Shown here: positions 47,558 to 56,849 of the stretch, one piece after another
Position numbering within the stretch: the first letter of the stretch is position 1
Layout: every line of letters begins with the position of its first letter
Source: Pyrobaculum ferrireducens
Lineage (GTDB): Archaea; Thermoproteota; Thermoprotei; Thermoproteales; Thermoproteaceae
DNA length: 64,000 nt
Reading direction: 5' to 3'
Assembly (NCBI RefSeq): GCF_000234805.1
Contig: NC_016645.1
Span: 372,001-436,000, forward strand
The notes under the pieces: model-generated
What the model was told of the DNA's origin: nothing
The model's input: the letters and a program-made list of their open reading frames with translations, nothing else
The model's database searches: none
Made by a program: the position numbers and the translations under genes

Positions 47558-50188
47558 ATGAAAATCAAAATAGTCCTATTGGCGATAATGATACTAGGCG
47601 CGGCGCTTTTTGCCCAATACACGCCTCCCACCACAAGCCCAGGTCCAGCTGTTGATAAAATCATCGGTAAATCTGTACCGATTGCCCAGGCGGCCGCCGC
47701 GGTTAAGGCTGGCGACATAGATGTCTATATATTCGGCATGAGAGCGTCGCTGGCGGCTCCGCTTAAGGGAGATCCGACTGTCGCGCTCTACACAGCTGCC
47801 GCCGGCTTCAACGACATAGTTCTCAACCCCGCGCCGACAAATCCGCCTTGTCTCAACCCGTTCTCCGACCGCGAGATTAGGTTCGCCATGCAGTTTGTTG
47901 TGGATAGGGACTACGTGGCGAATGAAATTTTCAAGGGGTTCGCCGTGCCGATGTACATCTGGCTGTCCCCCTACGACCCCACATATTCTGTGGTGGCTGA
48001 CATAATTTCACAGCTTGGGATAAGGTACGACCTAGACTACGCCAAGTCTGTGGTGGATAGGAGAATGCCCCAGCTGGGCGCCACGAAGGGCGCCGACGGC
48101 AAGTGGTACTGTGGGGGTAAGCCGGTGACGGTAATAGGTCTGATCCGCATCGAGGACGAGCGTAAGGACATCGGCGACGCCTTCGCCTCGGCCCTTGAGC
48201 AATTGGGATTCACAGTGGATAGGAAGTATGTAACGTTTGACGTGGCGATACAGACTGTATACGGAACCGATCCCAAGGAGTTCCAGTGGCATTTCTACAC
48301 CGAGGGCTGGGGTAAGGGCGCACTTGACAGGTGGGATACAAGCTCTATTTCGCAGTACTGCGCCTCGTGGTTTGGCTACATGCCCGGGTGGGGCACCACT
48401 GGCTGGTACAACTACGCAAATGAGACAATAGACAAGATTACGGACACGTTATATAAGGGCGCCTTTAAGTCCTTCCAAGAATATGTAGATCTCTATAGAC
48501 AGGCCACTTTAATGTGTGTCAGTGAGTCGATAAGGGTGTTTGTCAATACAAATCTAAACGCCTACGTAGCCTCACCCAACCTAAAAGGTGTAACTGTTGA
48601 CCTAGGCGCCGGGCTGAGGGCTTCTGTGTACAACGCAAGGAACTGGTACGTGCCAGGTAAAGACGTGGTTAACGTGGGCCACCTGTGGATCTGGACCGCG
48701 TCAAGTGCCTGGAACCCGGTTCCGCAGGGCGGCTTCACCGACGTCTATTCGGTTGATTGGTACAGGATGATGTACGACCCAGCGATGTGGAACCATCCGT
48801 TTACCGGCGAGCCGATGCCGTTTAGGGCCACCTACTCTGTGGAAACTAAGGGGCCAGACGGGTATTTCGACGTTCCGGCTGATGCCTATAGATGGGACGC
48901 AAAGCAGAAGGCTTGGGTCAGCGCTGGCGGCGCCAAGGCCAAATCAAAGGTAGTCATCAACTACGCTAAATACATAGGTGCCAAGTGGCACGACGGCCAG
49001 CCGATAAAGCTGGCCGATGTGTTGTATATCTATGCATTCCTGTGGGATATTTCTAACGATCCGAAAAAGGTGGCCCGCGAGTCTGGCGTTGCTTCATATG
49101 TGAATAGCACGATGGCGATAATTAAGGGGATTAGGATAATAAACGACACGGCGATTGAGGTCTACGTCGACTACTGGCACTTCGACCCCAACTACATAGC
49201 GGCGCAAGCCGTGATAACTCCAGACATGCCTTGGGAGGTCTACTACGCGGTGGATCAGCTGGTCTACGTGAATCAGACATACGCCGCTTCTAGGGCTGGG
49301 GCTACCAAATACAATGTGCAGTGGCTGTCGCTGATTTTGAAAGACCACGCCAAGGCGGCCGCTACTGTTCTACAGTCGGCGGCTGATAAAGGCGTTTTCC
49401 CAGAAAACTGGTTTAAGATCGGGGACAAGGTCCTATTTACGAAAGACGAAGCTTTGGCGAGGTACAGGGCCGCTGTGGATTGGTACAACAAGTACAGCCA
49501 CATGGTGATATCCCAGGGCCCGTTCTATCTCTACGCGATAGACACAGCTAAGCAGTACATCGAGCTTAGGGCGTATAGAGATCCCACCTACCCCTACAAG
49601 CCAGGTGCATTCTACTTTGGTACCGCGTCACCTGTGTCTGTCAAGGCGATTAATGTTCCCACGATCGCCGTGGGCCAATCCGGCTCTGTGTCTATTTCGC
49701 TGGAGGTGCCGCCGGACGCCGGTAAGATATACTACAAGTGGGGCATTATAGACCCAACCACTGGGAAATTTGTATACATATCGGATTTAGCCTCGGCGAG
49801 CGCCGCACCTCTTACAGTTACGATACCTGCAGATGTGGCGTCGAAGTTAACGGCTAACAAGGCGTATAAATTCTGGCTACTGACTTACGCGGAGAACGTG
49901 CCGGTGGTCTCCGAGGCGACTCAGGTATTCATACCAAAGACCGCGGCCCCCACCACGCCAACCACAACGCCTACCCCGACCCCATCGCCCACGCCTTCTC
50001 CAACTCCATCGCCACAGCCCACTTCTCCGCCGCCTCCGACCGTGGTGACTACCACGACGGCTTTGCCTGCCACCGGCACTACAGAGGCTCTAGCCGCCGG
50101 TGTAGTTGGTTTACTCGCCGTGTTAGGTGCTTTAGCCTTCGCGCTTAGGAAGAGAGGCGGGGGTAAAGAGGAGACGAAGGTTAGATAG
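47558..50188 (+). CDS. ABC transporter substrate-binding protein, peptide/nickel (family 5) type
   Basis: An 876-residue extracellular binding protein. Signal peptide 1-19; family 5 (DppA/OppA-like) solute-binding fold through about residue 690 with characteristic segments such as DREIRFAMQFVVDRDYVANEIF and AKWHDGQPIKLADVLY; a beta-sandwich region to about 815; a Pro/Thr-rich stalk (near 818-845); and a C-terminal anchor followed by RKRGGGK. Archaeal binding proteins anchored this way are known. The first lobe seems shortened. The TATA box ATTTAAAAAGG lies about 25 bp before ATG 47558. Peptides or oligosaccharides are the usual ligands of the family. Confidence 0.9.
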   Translation: MKIKIVLLAIMILGAALFAQYTPPTTSPGPAVDKIIGKSVPIAQAAAAVKAGDIDVYIFGMRASLAAPLKGDPTVALYTAAAGFNDIVLNPAPTNPPCLNPFSDREIRFAMQFVVDRDYVANEIFKGFAVPMYIWLSPYDPTYSVVADIISQLGIRYDLDYAKSVVDRRMPQLGATKGADGKWYCGGKPVTVIGLIRIEDERKDIGDAFASALEQLGFTVDRKYVTFDVAIQTVYGTDPKEFQWHFYTEGWGKGALDRWDTSSISQYCASWFGYMPGWGTTGWYNYANETIDKITDTLYKGAFKSFQEYVDLYRQATLMCVSESIRVFVNTNLNAYVASPNLKGVTVDLGAGLRASVYNARNWYVPGKDVVNVGHLWIWTASSAWNPVPQGGFTDVYSVDWYRMMYDPAMWNHPFTGEPMPFRATYSVETKGPDGYFDVPADAYRWDAKQKAWVSAGGAKAKSKVVINYAKYIGAKWHDGQPIKLADVLYIYAFLWDISNDPKKVARESGVASYVNSTMAIIKGIRIINDTAIEVYVDYWHFDPNYIAAQAVITPDMPWEVYYAVDQLVYVNQTYAASRAGATKYNVQWLSLILKDHAKAAATVLQSAADKGVFPENWFKIGDKVLFTKDEALARYRAAVDWYNKYSHMVISQGPFYLYAIDTAKQYIELRAYRDPTYPYKPGAFYFGTASPVSVKAINVPTIAVGQSGSVSISLEVPPDAGKIYYKWGIIDPTTGKFVYISDLASASAAPLTVTIPADVASKLTANKAYKFWLLTYAENVPVVSEATQVFIPKTAAPTTPTTTPTPTPSPTPSPTPSPQPTSPPPPTVVTTTTALPATGTTEALAAGVVGLLAVLGALAFALRKRGGGKEETKVR

Positions 50189-50238
50189 ATCTATATAAAC
50201 CTCCGATAGCTTTTTTAAACTTCTTGTTTTTTGGATCC

Positions 50239-51309
50239 ATGGCTTCTCTTGCAAAAACGCTTATCGTAAAGGCCGTAACTCTCATAATTGTTTTAATCGG
50301 CGTACTGTTTCTATTAGCTATTATAATGGGGGCAACAGGCCTGTCTGATAAGGTACTAAACTCCACATTAACTGCCGAGGTGCAGGAATATAAACAACAG
50401 CTTAGTAGGCAGATAAAGGACCCTACAGTTTTGGAAAGGGCTGTTGAGGAGTATAAGAAGGAGAGGGCCGCGGCGCTGGGTCTCGACAAGCCTTGGTACG
50501 TGAGGTTGCCTCAGTTAATCTACAGGTTGTTATTTCTAGATTTGGGGTATTCCAGGACATTACAGTCGTCTTGGGGATCTAACAAGATATCTGACCTAAT
50601 CATAGATCGGCTACCTAACACCATCATACTCACCACCACGGGTATACTCTTCACCTCTCTTGTGGGCATATGGATGGGTCTGTACATAGGCTCTAATATT
50701 GGAAGCAGATCTGATAGGGTTGTCTCTATCTCATCGGCGGCTTCCTACGCCCTCCCGCTGTGGTTTACGGGCCTCGTTTTAATACTGGCCCTCGCCTATG
50801 GGCCTAAGGTGTTGTGGGGTGTGCAGATATTCCCGCCGGGGGGTATGGTGTCTGTGCCCCCTCCCAAGGAGCCGCTGGCGTATGCCCTCGACTTGTTGTG
50901 GCACCTAGCACTGCCCCTCATGGCCTCATTCATTGTGTTCTTCGGAAGCTGGGCGTATACCACCAGGAACATAGTCTTTAACGTGTCGCAAGAGGATTTT
51001 GTTAACTTCGCCAGGGCTAAGGGCCTCCCGGAGGGTGTGGTGAGGAGTAGGTATATTCTCCGGCCATCTCTGCCGCCTATATTGACAAACTTAATTCTAA
51101 GCCTTGCATATTCCATTTCTGGCTACATAATTACCGAGAGGGTCTTCAACTGGCCTGGGATGGGGTCGCTTTATTACCAAGCGATTACGGCGCTGGACGA
51201 GCCGGTGATTTTCGCCTTGACGTATGTCTTCACCTTGGTTTATATCGTGGCTAGGTTTATCCTGGAGGTTCTCTACGTCGTGGTGGATCCGCGTATTAGG
51301 TTGTCATGA
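50239..51309 (+). CDS. ABC transporter permease, DppB-like
   Basis: A 356-residue integral membrane protein with an N-terminal membrane segment, a charged extracellular loop (about 35-110) and five further membrane segments. The coupling EAA-type loop is FARAKGLPEGVVRSRYILRP near 252-271. ATG 50239 is chosen: TTTTTTAAAC centred near 50215 is 24 bp upstream; a TTG 15 bp earlier is possible. The DppC-like gene overlaps by 4 bp. Confidence 0.9.
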   Translation: MASLAKTLIVKAVTLIIVLIGVLFLLAIIMGATGLSDKVLNSTLTAEVQEYKQQLSRQIKDPTVLERAVEEYKKERAAALGLDKPWYVRLPQLIYRLLFLDLGYSRTLQSSWGSNKISDLIIDRLPNTIILTTTGILFTSLVGIWMGLYIGSNIGSRSDRVVSISSAASYALPLWFTGLVLILALAYGPKVLWGVQIFPPGGMVSVPPPKEPLAYALDLLWHLALPLMASFIVFFGSWAYTTRNIVFNVSQEDFVNFARAKGLPEGVVRSRYILRPSLPPILTNLILSLAYSISGYIITERVFNWPGMGSLYYQAITALDEPVIFALTYVFTLVYIVARFILEVLYVVVDPRIRLS

Positions 51310-52721
51310 TTAGGGAGTTTTTTAAGAGTCCAGCGGGGCTGGCGGGAGCGGCGATTCTGATACTGTTCTCGCTGATTTCGATATACGTGGTGTTAACCTT
51401 CCCGCTTGACTACGGCACCAAGTACTGGTCAAATCCGAAATTCTGGGAGGACTATCCGAAGCTTGTCCCGCCTGTTTGGTACAACTACTTCGTGCCGTAT
51501 AGATTACCCCAGCATTATGTTAAAAATATGTATAGGCCTAGTGAGGTGTCTGAAAATGTGAAAAGGTGGGTGTTTAATTATACCCTAGACTCAGATAAAT
51601 TCCCCACTGGGATAATTTTCAAATACTCAAATCTGACCTTCTACGGAGATGTCCCAGTGATTTCTCTTAAAGTAAAGAGGCCAGACGGCAGAGAGGTCGT
51701 CTTGCTTGACTACGATACAGGTATACCTCCGCCTAGGCCTGGAGAGGCGGCGCCGTATGTTAGGTTTGTGGAGAACCCCAGATCTATTATCCTCAGCGCA
51801 GATCCCCAAGCTATAAGGAAGGTGACAGCCTTTGCTAACGATCTGGGGGTTGCCTGCACCACCTCGGACGTCAGAGAGGCCTCTTTGTTGCCCTACATAG
51901 TCTTTGGCCAGCCCCTTTCCAAAAACTGCGTAGCTGAGTCGTTTAAGACGCTGAAGGGCACCTATGTTTTCGAGGTTGAGATGGTGGGAGACCCGAGAGA
52001 TGAGATCGGTCTCGTCCGCCTCGTCATCCAGGGCGCTGTCTACGGCGCGATGGGGTCAGATTACCTAGGCCGCGACCTCGCCCAAGGCCTATTATTTGGC
52101 TTCCCCGTGGCTCTCTTCATCGGCGGCGTGGTGGCGTTGCTCTCCACCTTGGTGGGGCTGGCTTTGGGCATTCTCAGTGGCTACGTCGGCGGTAGAGTAG
52201 ACGAGGGGATTCAGAGATTTGCAGACGTCATGAATAACCTGCCCACCCTCCCACTCCTTATTCTATTTGTCTTTGTGCTTGGACGCAGTATTTTCAACAT
52301 AATACTGGTGTTAGTGGTCTTTGGCTGGGCTGGCACCGCGATTATTGTCAGATCTATGGTGTTGAGCATAAAGTCGAGTCAGTTCGTCGAGGCTGCGAAG
52401 CTGGCTGGGGCTAGTAGCTGGTGGATTATGAGGAGGCATATACTGCCGCCGGTGTTGCCCTACGCCTTTGCCCTCATGATATTTGCAATACCGGGGGCCA
52501 TATTGTCTGAGGCTAGCCTCAGCTTTCTGGGGCTGGGCGATCCCTCGATACCCACCTGGGGCCAGATTTTGCAACAGGCTTTCGACAACGGCGCACTTCA
52601 GAACTTCGCGTGGTGGTGGATCCTGCCGCCCGGCCTGTTGATTATCGTGACGGCGGTTGGGTTTGTGCTGGTGTTCTTCGCTCTGGAGCCTATTGTCAAC
52701 CCCAGGCTCAAGCGGCAATAA
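51306..52721 (+). CDS. ABC transporter permease, DppC-like, with large extracellular insert
   Basis: A 471-residue permease, much longer than the usual 280-300. After the first membrane segment (about 10-28) comes an extracellular domain of about 210 residues before the conventional permease core. The EAA loop is EAAKLAGASSWWIMRRHILP near 360-379. The insert may contact the anchored binding protein. The ATP-binding subunits that complete such importers are not encoded downstream; ribosomal protein S13 follows instead. Confidence 0.9.
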   Translation: MIREFFKSPAGLAGAAILILFSLISIYVVLTFPLDYGTKYWSNPKFWEDYPKLVPPVWYNYFVPYRLPQHYVKNMYRPSEVSENVKRWVFNYTLDSDKFPTGIIFKYSNLTFYGDVPVISLKVKRPDGREVVLLDYDTGIPPPRPGEAAPYVRFVENPRSIILSADPQAIRKVTAFANDLGVACTTSDVREASLLPYIVFGQPLSKNCVAESFKTLKGTYVFEVEMVGDPRDEIGLVRLVIQGAVYGAMGSDYLGRDLAQGLLFGFPVALFIGGVVALLSTLVGLALGILSGYVGGRVDEGIQRFADVMNNLPTLPLLILFVFVLGRSIFNIILVLVVFGWAGTAIIVRSMVLSIKSSQFVEAAKLAGASSWWIMRRHILPPVLPYAFALMIFAIPGAILSEASLSFLGLGDPSIPTWGQILQQAFDNGALQNFAWWWILPPGLLIIVTAVGFVLVFFALEPIVNPRLKRQ

Positions 52722-52751
52722 AAATTTAAAAACTCTGCCGTCCCGCCTTCT

Positions 52752-53213
52752 GTGTCTCAGGAAATGAGGGCCATCGTACGTATTGGCGATACGGATCTTA
52801 ACGGGGGGAATGAGGTGGCTTACTCCCTGGCTAAAATCAAGGGAATTGGCATAGCCACTGCCTATGCGATTTGTTGGAAGCTGGGTATAGATCCCCACGC
52901 CATCCTAGGCGCGCTCCCGGAGGAGCAGATTAACAAACTTGACTGGGCGGTGCGGAACCTCCACGAACTGGCGCCCGCCTGGTTTTTAAATAGAAGGAAG
53001 GACCCAGAGACGGGTAGAGATATCCACTTGATTGGCTCTGAGCTCGTGCTGGCGGCTAAGAGAGATGTGGACCTGGCGAAGAAGTTGAAGAGCTGGAGGG
53101 GTGTCAGACACTCTCTTGGCTTAAAGGTTAGAGGCCAGAGGACGGTTACCACTGGGAGGTTTGGGGCTACTGCCGGCGTTACTAAGAAGAAGGCCGCCGC
53201 TGGGGGTAAGTAA
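52752..53213 (+). CDS. rps13: 30S ribosomal protein S13
   Basis: A 153-residue S13 with the archaeal-type opening RAIVRIGDTDLNG, the helix-two-turn-helix AYSLAKIKGIGIATAYAIC and the C-terminal RGVRHSLGLKVRGQRT followed by a lysine tail. It binds 16S rRNA at the subunit head. GTG 52752 is about 25 bp after the AATTTAAAAAC box. Confidence 0.97.
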   Translation: MSQEMRAIVRIGDTDLNGGNEVAYSLAKIKGIGIATAYAICWKLGIDPHAILGALPEEQINKLDWAVRNLHELAPAWFLNRRKDPETGRDIHLIGSELVLAAKRDVDLAKKLKSWRGVRHSLGLKVRGQRTVTTGRFGATAGVTKKKAAAGGK

Positions 53214-53247
53214 AAACTTATAAAGTGTGCAGTGCTGAGGCGGGTGT

Positions 53248-53727
53248 ATGGGTGGCTTGAAGAAGCCTAAGAAGAGATACCTCGCCGGTAAGCCGAAGAA
53301 GATCTGGAACAAGTCTCTTTTGCTAGAGGAGCTCCAGCTGATGGGTGAGTACGGGCTTAGGAATAAGAAGGAGCTGTGGCTTGCAAGGGCGAGGCTGAAG
53401 TGGATTGTGAGGCGCGCCCGCTCTCTGCTTTCTATGACTGCCGAGGAGAGGGCGCCGCTTGAGATGCCGTTTAAGGAGAAGCTCTACAAGATGGGGTTTA
53501 TCGAAGATCCCAACGTCTCTCTAGATAGAATACTGTCGCTTGATGTGAGGGCTGTATTAGAGAGGAGGTTGCAAACAGTTATATACAGGATGGGGCTGGC
53601 GAAGTCTATATACCACGCTAGGCAGTTGATAGTACATGGACACGTGGCTGTGGCGGGGAGGAGGGTTACCTCCCCGGGCTTTCTAGTGCCCAGGGAGCTT
53701 GAGGATAAGATTTCTCTCATCCAGTGA
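53248..53727 (+). CDS. rps4: 30S ribosomal protein S4
   Basis: A 159-residue archaeal S4 with the S4 RNA-binding domain near 105-155 (GLAKSIYHARQLIVHGHVAV). It nucleates 30S assembly. It follows S13, the normal archaeal order, but the usual next genes (S11, RNA polymerase subunit D) are not here; an isoaspartyl peptidase gene overlaps the stop instead. Confidence 0.97.
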   Translation: MGGLKKPKKRYLAGKPKKIWNKSLLLEELQLMGEYGLRNKKELWLARARLKWIVRRARSLLSMTAEERAPLEMPFKEKLYKMGFIEDPNVSLDRILSLDVRAVLERRLQTVIYRMGLAKSIYHARQLIVHGHVAVAGRRVTSPGFLVPRELEDKISLIQ

Positions 53728-54629
53728 AGCCGGTAGTCGCCGTCCACGGCGGGGCTGGGCAATGGAGGGTTGATGAACAGCGCAGGAACCGCGTTTTGAA
53801 GATCCTCGCAGATGCAATAGTAGAGGGCTTGCACGCGGCTGAGAGGGGTAGCGCCCTCGACGCCGTGGTCGCCGCTGTGGAGTATATGGAGAGGAGCGGC
53901 GTCTTCAACGCTGGGTATGGCTCGGTGTACGCCATAGATGGGAGAATCTACATGGACGCGGGGGTGATGGATGGACGTGTTAAGAAGGCGGGCGCCGTCG
54001 CCGCCGTCGACGGTGTTAAGAGCGCCGTGAGGCTGGCGCGCTACGTCTTAGAAAACACCGACCACGTAATAATATCTGGCGAAGGCGCGAAGCTGTTGGC
54101 TGCGAGAGCCGGCCTGCTGGATCACAGCCATAAATTCTACACCGAGGAGAAAAACAAAAGGTTCTACGAGGTGCTCCAGGAGGCTAGGCAGGGGAGGTGG
54201 TACTACAAGAAACTTGTAGAATTTATGGGGGACACCGTCGGCGCCGTCGCTGTGGATAGGGACGGCAACGTGGCCGCCGCGACCTCCACAGGAGGGGTGT
54301 GGCTGAAGTGGCCTGGGAGGATTGGCGACAGCCCGATCCCCGGGGCTGGCTTCTGGGCGGAGAACGGGGTGGGGGCCTTCAGCGCCACCGGCGTGGGCGA
54401 GGTCATAATAATGTCTGCCCTGTCGCTGAGGGCGCGCGACGAGCTTTTAAAGACGGGCGACGTGGCTACTGCTCTGGAGACTGTCGTGAGACGTGTTACC
54501 GAGATCTACGGCCCAGACACCGTGGGCATAATTGGAGTAGACTCCAAGGGGAGCCCGGCCTACGCCTATAACACAAAGGGGATGGCGAGGGGGTGGGGAA
54601 AAGGAGGCGAGATTTATGTAGATATTTAA
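53724..54629 (+). CDS. Isoaspartyl peptidase/L-asparaginase (Ntn hydrolase)
   Basis: A 301-residue plant-type asparaginase. HGGAGQW near the N-terminus and GDTVGAVAVD around residue 168-177, where the threonine would be the nucleophile freed by autocleavage, are the family marks; FSATGVGEVII lies in the beta subunit. It removes damaged isoaspartyl residues from peptides or hydrolyses asparagine, useful at high temperature, where asparagine deamidates quickly. GTG start, 4-bp overlap with rps4. Confidence 0.92.
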   Translation: MKPVVAVHGGAGQWRVDEQRRNRVLKILADAIVEGLHAAERGSALDAVVAAVEYMERSGVFNAGYGSVYAIDGRIYMDAGVMDGRVKKAGAVAAVDGVKSAVRLARYVLENTDHVIISGEGAKLLAARAGLLDHSHKFYTEEKNKRFYEVLQEARQGRWYYKKLVEFMGDTVGAVAVDRDGNVAAATSTGGVWLKWPGRIGDSPIPGAGFWAENGVGAFSATGVGEVIIMSALSLRARDELLKTGDVATALETVVRRVTEIYGPDTVGIIGVDSKGSPAYAYNTKGMARGWGKGGEIYVDI

Positions 54630-54826
54630 GCCCTCTTTCTCCAAGTCTTGGTGTCTGGGTCAAATTTAAAGCCCATCTTCTTTAGCTCGTTGATAGTTTC
54701 TCTAAACTGGGACTCTGGGAGCCTCTTCCCCTTGCCCACCTTAACCACAATCTCGCCGTCCTCTTCCGTGTAGTCTACAGGGAGCCTACGAAGATTCTCC
54801 TCGACGCTTCTCCGTTTATCGCTCAT
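54626..54826 (-). CDS. Small hypothetical protein, 66 aa
   Basis: A 66-residue highly charged protein with alternating short strands and helices (GEIVVKVGKGKRLPESQF, then INELKKMGFKFDPDTKTW). The segment NELKKMGFKFDPDTKTW is like a small beta-alpha-beta nucleic-acid-binding fold seen at the ends of helicases, but I do not assign it. Its stop overlaps the peptidase stop by 4 bp (convergent). TATA-like ATATATAAATG (54844-54854) lies about 23 bp upstream. Confidence 0.65.
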   Translation of the reverse strand: MSDKRRSVEENLRRLPVDYTEEDGEIVVKVGKGKRLPESQFRETINELKKMGFKFDPDTKTWRKRA

Positions 54827-54857
54827 TGGGCCATGGGGCTATGGATATATAAATGTT

Positions 54858-55211
54858 TTAGAAAAGCCGCGATATCTTCACAATCTTCTTCATGGCCATC
54901 TCCAATGCCCACTGCGGTAGCTCGTACTTCTTCAAGACGTGGTTAACTAGACGCTCCACCTCGTCGCAGTCTGTCCCCGTCTGCTCTCTGCATAGTTTGA
55001 CTAGGAATTTAGACCTAGCCTCGAATAACTCAGGCGTCATTTTAATACGTCGGCACTCGTGGTCGTATGTATAGCCCCTCTCTAGATCTCTCATATGGAG
55101 GTAGAGGTGGGCCGCCGCCTTTGCTAAGTCCATCTTGCCCCCCTCTACATACATGCCCTCCGCCGTTGCGTAGCAACTCTGTACTCCGGAGTATATTGAC
55201 TTCTTATCCAC
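54858..55211 (-). CDS. Hypothetical helical protein, 117 aa
   Basis: A 117-residue protein, mostly helical, with four cysteines (C13, C53, C74, C81 or nearby) and a C-terminal helix. I recognise no domain. A TTAACTTATTAAC-type region (55224-55236) about 20-25 bp upstream may be its promoter. It lies upstream of the 66-aa gene but that gene has its own TATA box. Confidence 0.62.
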   Translation of the reverse strand: MDKKSIYSGVQSCYATAEGMYVEGGKMDLAKAAAHLYLHMRDLERGYTYDHECRRIKMTPELFEARSKFLVKLCREQTGTDCDEVERLVNHVLKKYELPQWALEMAMKKIVKISRLF

Positions 55212-55250
55212 GGCACTGCACTGTTAATAAGTTAAATAGGCAGTATCTAT

Positions 55251-55973
55251 GTGAAGGTGTTAGTTGGCACGTGCGGCTTCCCCAAAGCCCGCCGCGTCGT
55301 GTACGAGACCTTAGACGTCGTGGAGTTGCAGGAGACGTTTTACAACATGCCCCGGCGGGAGAGGATGGCGGAGCTTAGGCGGGAGGCCCCAGAATTCCGC
55401 TTCACGGCCAAGGTGTTTCAAGGCATTACACACCCCCCCGACAGCCCGACATTTAAAAGGACCAGGGGCTTCAAGCCGGGGGAGGGGCACGGCTTGTTAA
55501 AACCGACTAGGGAAAACCTTAGGCTCTGGGAGGAGTTTCTAGAGGCAGTTGCGCCTCTGCGCCCCGAGGTGTTGGTCTTCCAGACTCCACCAAGCCTCAA
55601 GCCGTTGCCGCACATCTACGACTTTTTTAGGTCTGTAGCCGGTGGCTGGAGGCTGGCGTGGGAACCCAGAGGCGAGACGTATAGAGATCCCGGCCTCATA
55701 AGGAAGGTGGCCGACCTGGGCATCCTCATCGTAGTAGATCCGTTGAGGAGGGAGCCGTTGCCCGCCGATTTATACTACTTCAGACTCCACGGGCTTGGCA
55801 AGGGCGAGGTTAACTACCGCTACAAATACACCGATGACGATTTAAAGAAAATAGCCGCGGTTATAAGAAAGCTCCGGGGCGACGCGGTATACGTCATGTT
55901 TAACAACATCTATATGTATGACGACGCAGTTGCGTTGAAACAGATGCTGAGCCGCGAGGCGCCGGACACATAG
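55251..55973 (+). CDS. DUF72 family protein (YecE-like TIM barrel)
   Basis: A 240-residue protein with the DUF72 pattern: VGTCGFP at the start, VVELQETFYNMP (near 24-35), FTAKVFQGITH (near 51-61), LVFQTPPSL, WEPRGETY and YYFRLHG. The function of the family is unknown. The start is GTG at 55251; the TTAATAAGTTAAATAGG region upstream provides TATA-like sequence. Confidence 0.88.
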   Translation: MKVLVGTCGFPKARRVVYETLDVVELQETFYNMPRRERMAELRREAPEFRFTAKVFQGITHPPDSPTFKRTRGFKPGEGHGLLKPTRENLRLWEEFLEAVAPLRPEVLVFQTPPSLKPLPHIYDFFRSVAGGWRLAWEPRGETYRDPGLIRKVADLGILIVVDPLRREPLPADLYYFRLHGLGKGEVNYRYKYTDDDLKKIAAVIRKLRGDAVYVMFNNIYMYDDAVALKQMLSREAPDT

Positions 55974-56227
55974 GCTCTAAAAGACGCCGTCAGCGAGATT
56001 TGCCCCCGGGGGCTGGGCGGCGGTCAGTTGCGGACGGCCGCTTATGGCTTTACCTGCAAAACGCCTTATGCACTAACTCGCTCTGCGCACGTACGCTAAT
56101 GAAACGAGTTTCCGGTGTGTCAAGGGCGTCAGAGGATGTGGTTATCGGGGAAGGCAGTTGTGTTGGAGCCGCCAGGGTCGTTCAGAGGCGTTGAGAGGTA
56201 TTGTAGGGCGCCGCGTGGTGGTGGACA
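55974..56227. other. Gene-free stretch before rpl6
   Basis: About 250 bp. Short frames exist on the + strand but show no protein-like composition. No tRNA, CRISPR repeat or clear C/D-box pair is seen. It ends at the TTTTTAAATG box (56230-56239) that precedes rpl6 by about 25 bp. Confidence 0.4.
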
Positions 56228-56258
56228 AACTTTTTAAATGTGGCGTTGAACGCGGCTT

Positions 56259-56849
56259 ATGCGTGTGGCTTACAGCGTCGAGGAGGTTGAGGTGCCGAAG
56301 GGCGTCAGCGTCGCTATTGAGAAGACTGGGCCCTTTGACTACCTAGTGAAGGTAAAGGGGCCTCTTGGCGAGGTTGTGAAGGAGTTTAGAAACACGCCGG
56401 TGGTGATGAGCCTCCAAGACGGGAGGATTATCCTGGAGGTTTTCAACGCTAGGAAGAGAGACTATGCAATAATTGGGACGTATAAGGGTATTCTTAAAAA
56501 CATGTTTCTCGGCGTGACTAAGGGGTGGAGGTATAAGCTCAAGGTTATATACACGCACTTCCCCATGTTGGTGAAGGTGCAGGGGAACCAGCTAATTATT
56601 GAAAACTTCCTTGGCCGCAAGTCCAAGATAGTGTTAGAGATCCCCAAGGGGGTGAAGGTGGAGGTGAAGGGGAAGGAGGATCTAATTGTCGAGGGTATTG
56701 ACAGGGAGTTGGTGAGCCGGTTCGCCGCCGCCATACAAGCGGCCACGGAGCTACACGGCGAGGAGAGGCCGTCACCCCACGGCCGCGAGGGTGGGCTGGG
56801 CGTGGTGGATGGGATCTACGTCGTTGGACACGAGCACATTAAAAGCTGA
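56259..56849 (+). CDS. rpl6: 50S ribosomal protein L6
   Basis: A 196-residue L6 with two repeated beta-alpha domains; GPFDYLVKVKGPLGEV near 28-43 and the C-terminal LIVEGIDRELVSRFAAAIQ helix are diagnostic. It binds the sarcin-ricin region side of 23S rRNA. It is isolated from the main ribosomal protein operon here. The TATA box is centred about 25 bp upstream of ATG 56259. The end overlaps the transporter gene. Confidence 0.95.
   Translation: MRVAYSVEEVEVPKGVSVAIEKTGPFDYLVKVKGPLGEVVKEFRNTPVVMSLQDGRIILEVFNARKRDYAIIGTYKGILKNMFLGVTKGWRYKLKVIYTHFPMLVKVQGNQLIIENFLGRKSKIVLEIPKGVKVEVKGKEDLIVEGIDRELVSRFAAAIQAATELHGEERPSPHGREGGLGVVDGIYVVGHEHIKS

Noticed and set aside
56000-56346. Short + strand frames between DUF72 and rpl6
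   Set aside because: No TATA box at the right distance and no protein-like composition; one overlaps the rpl6 promoter.
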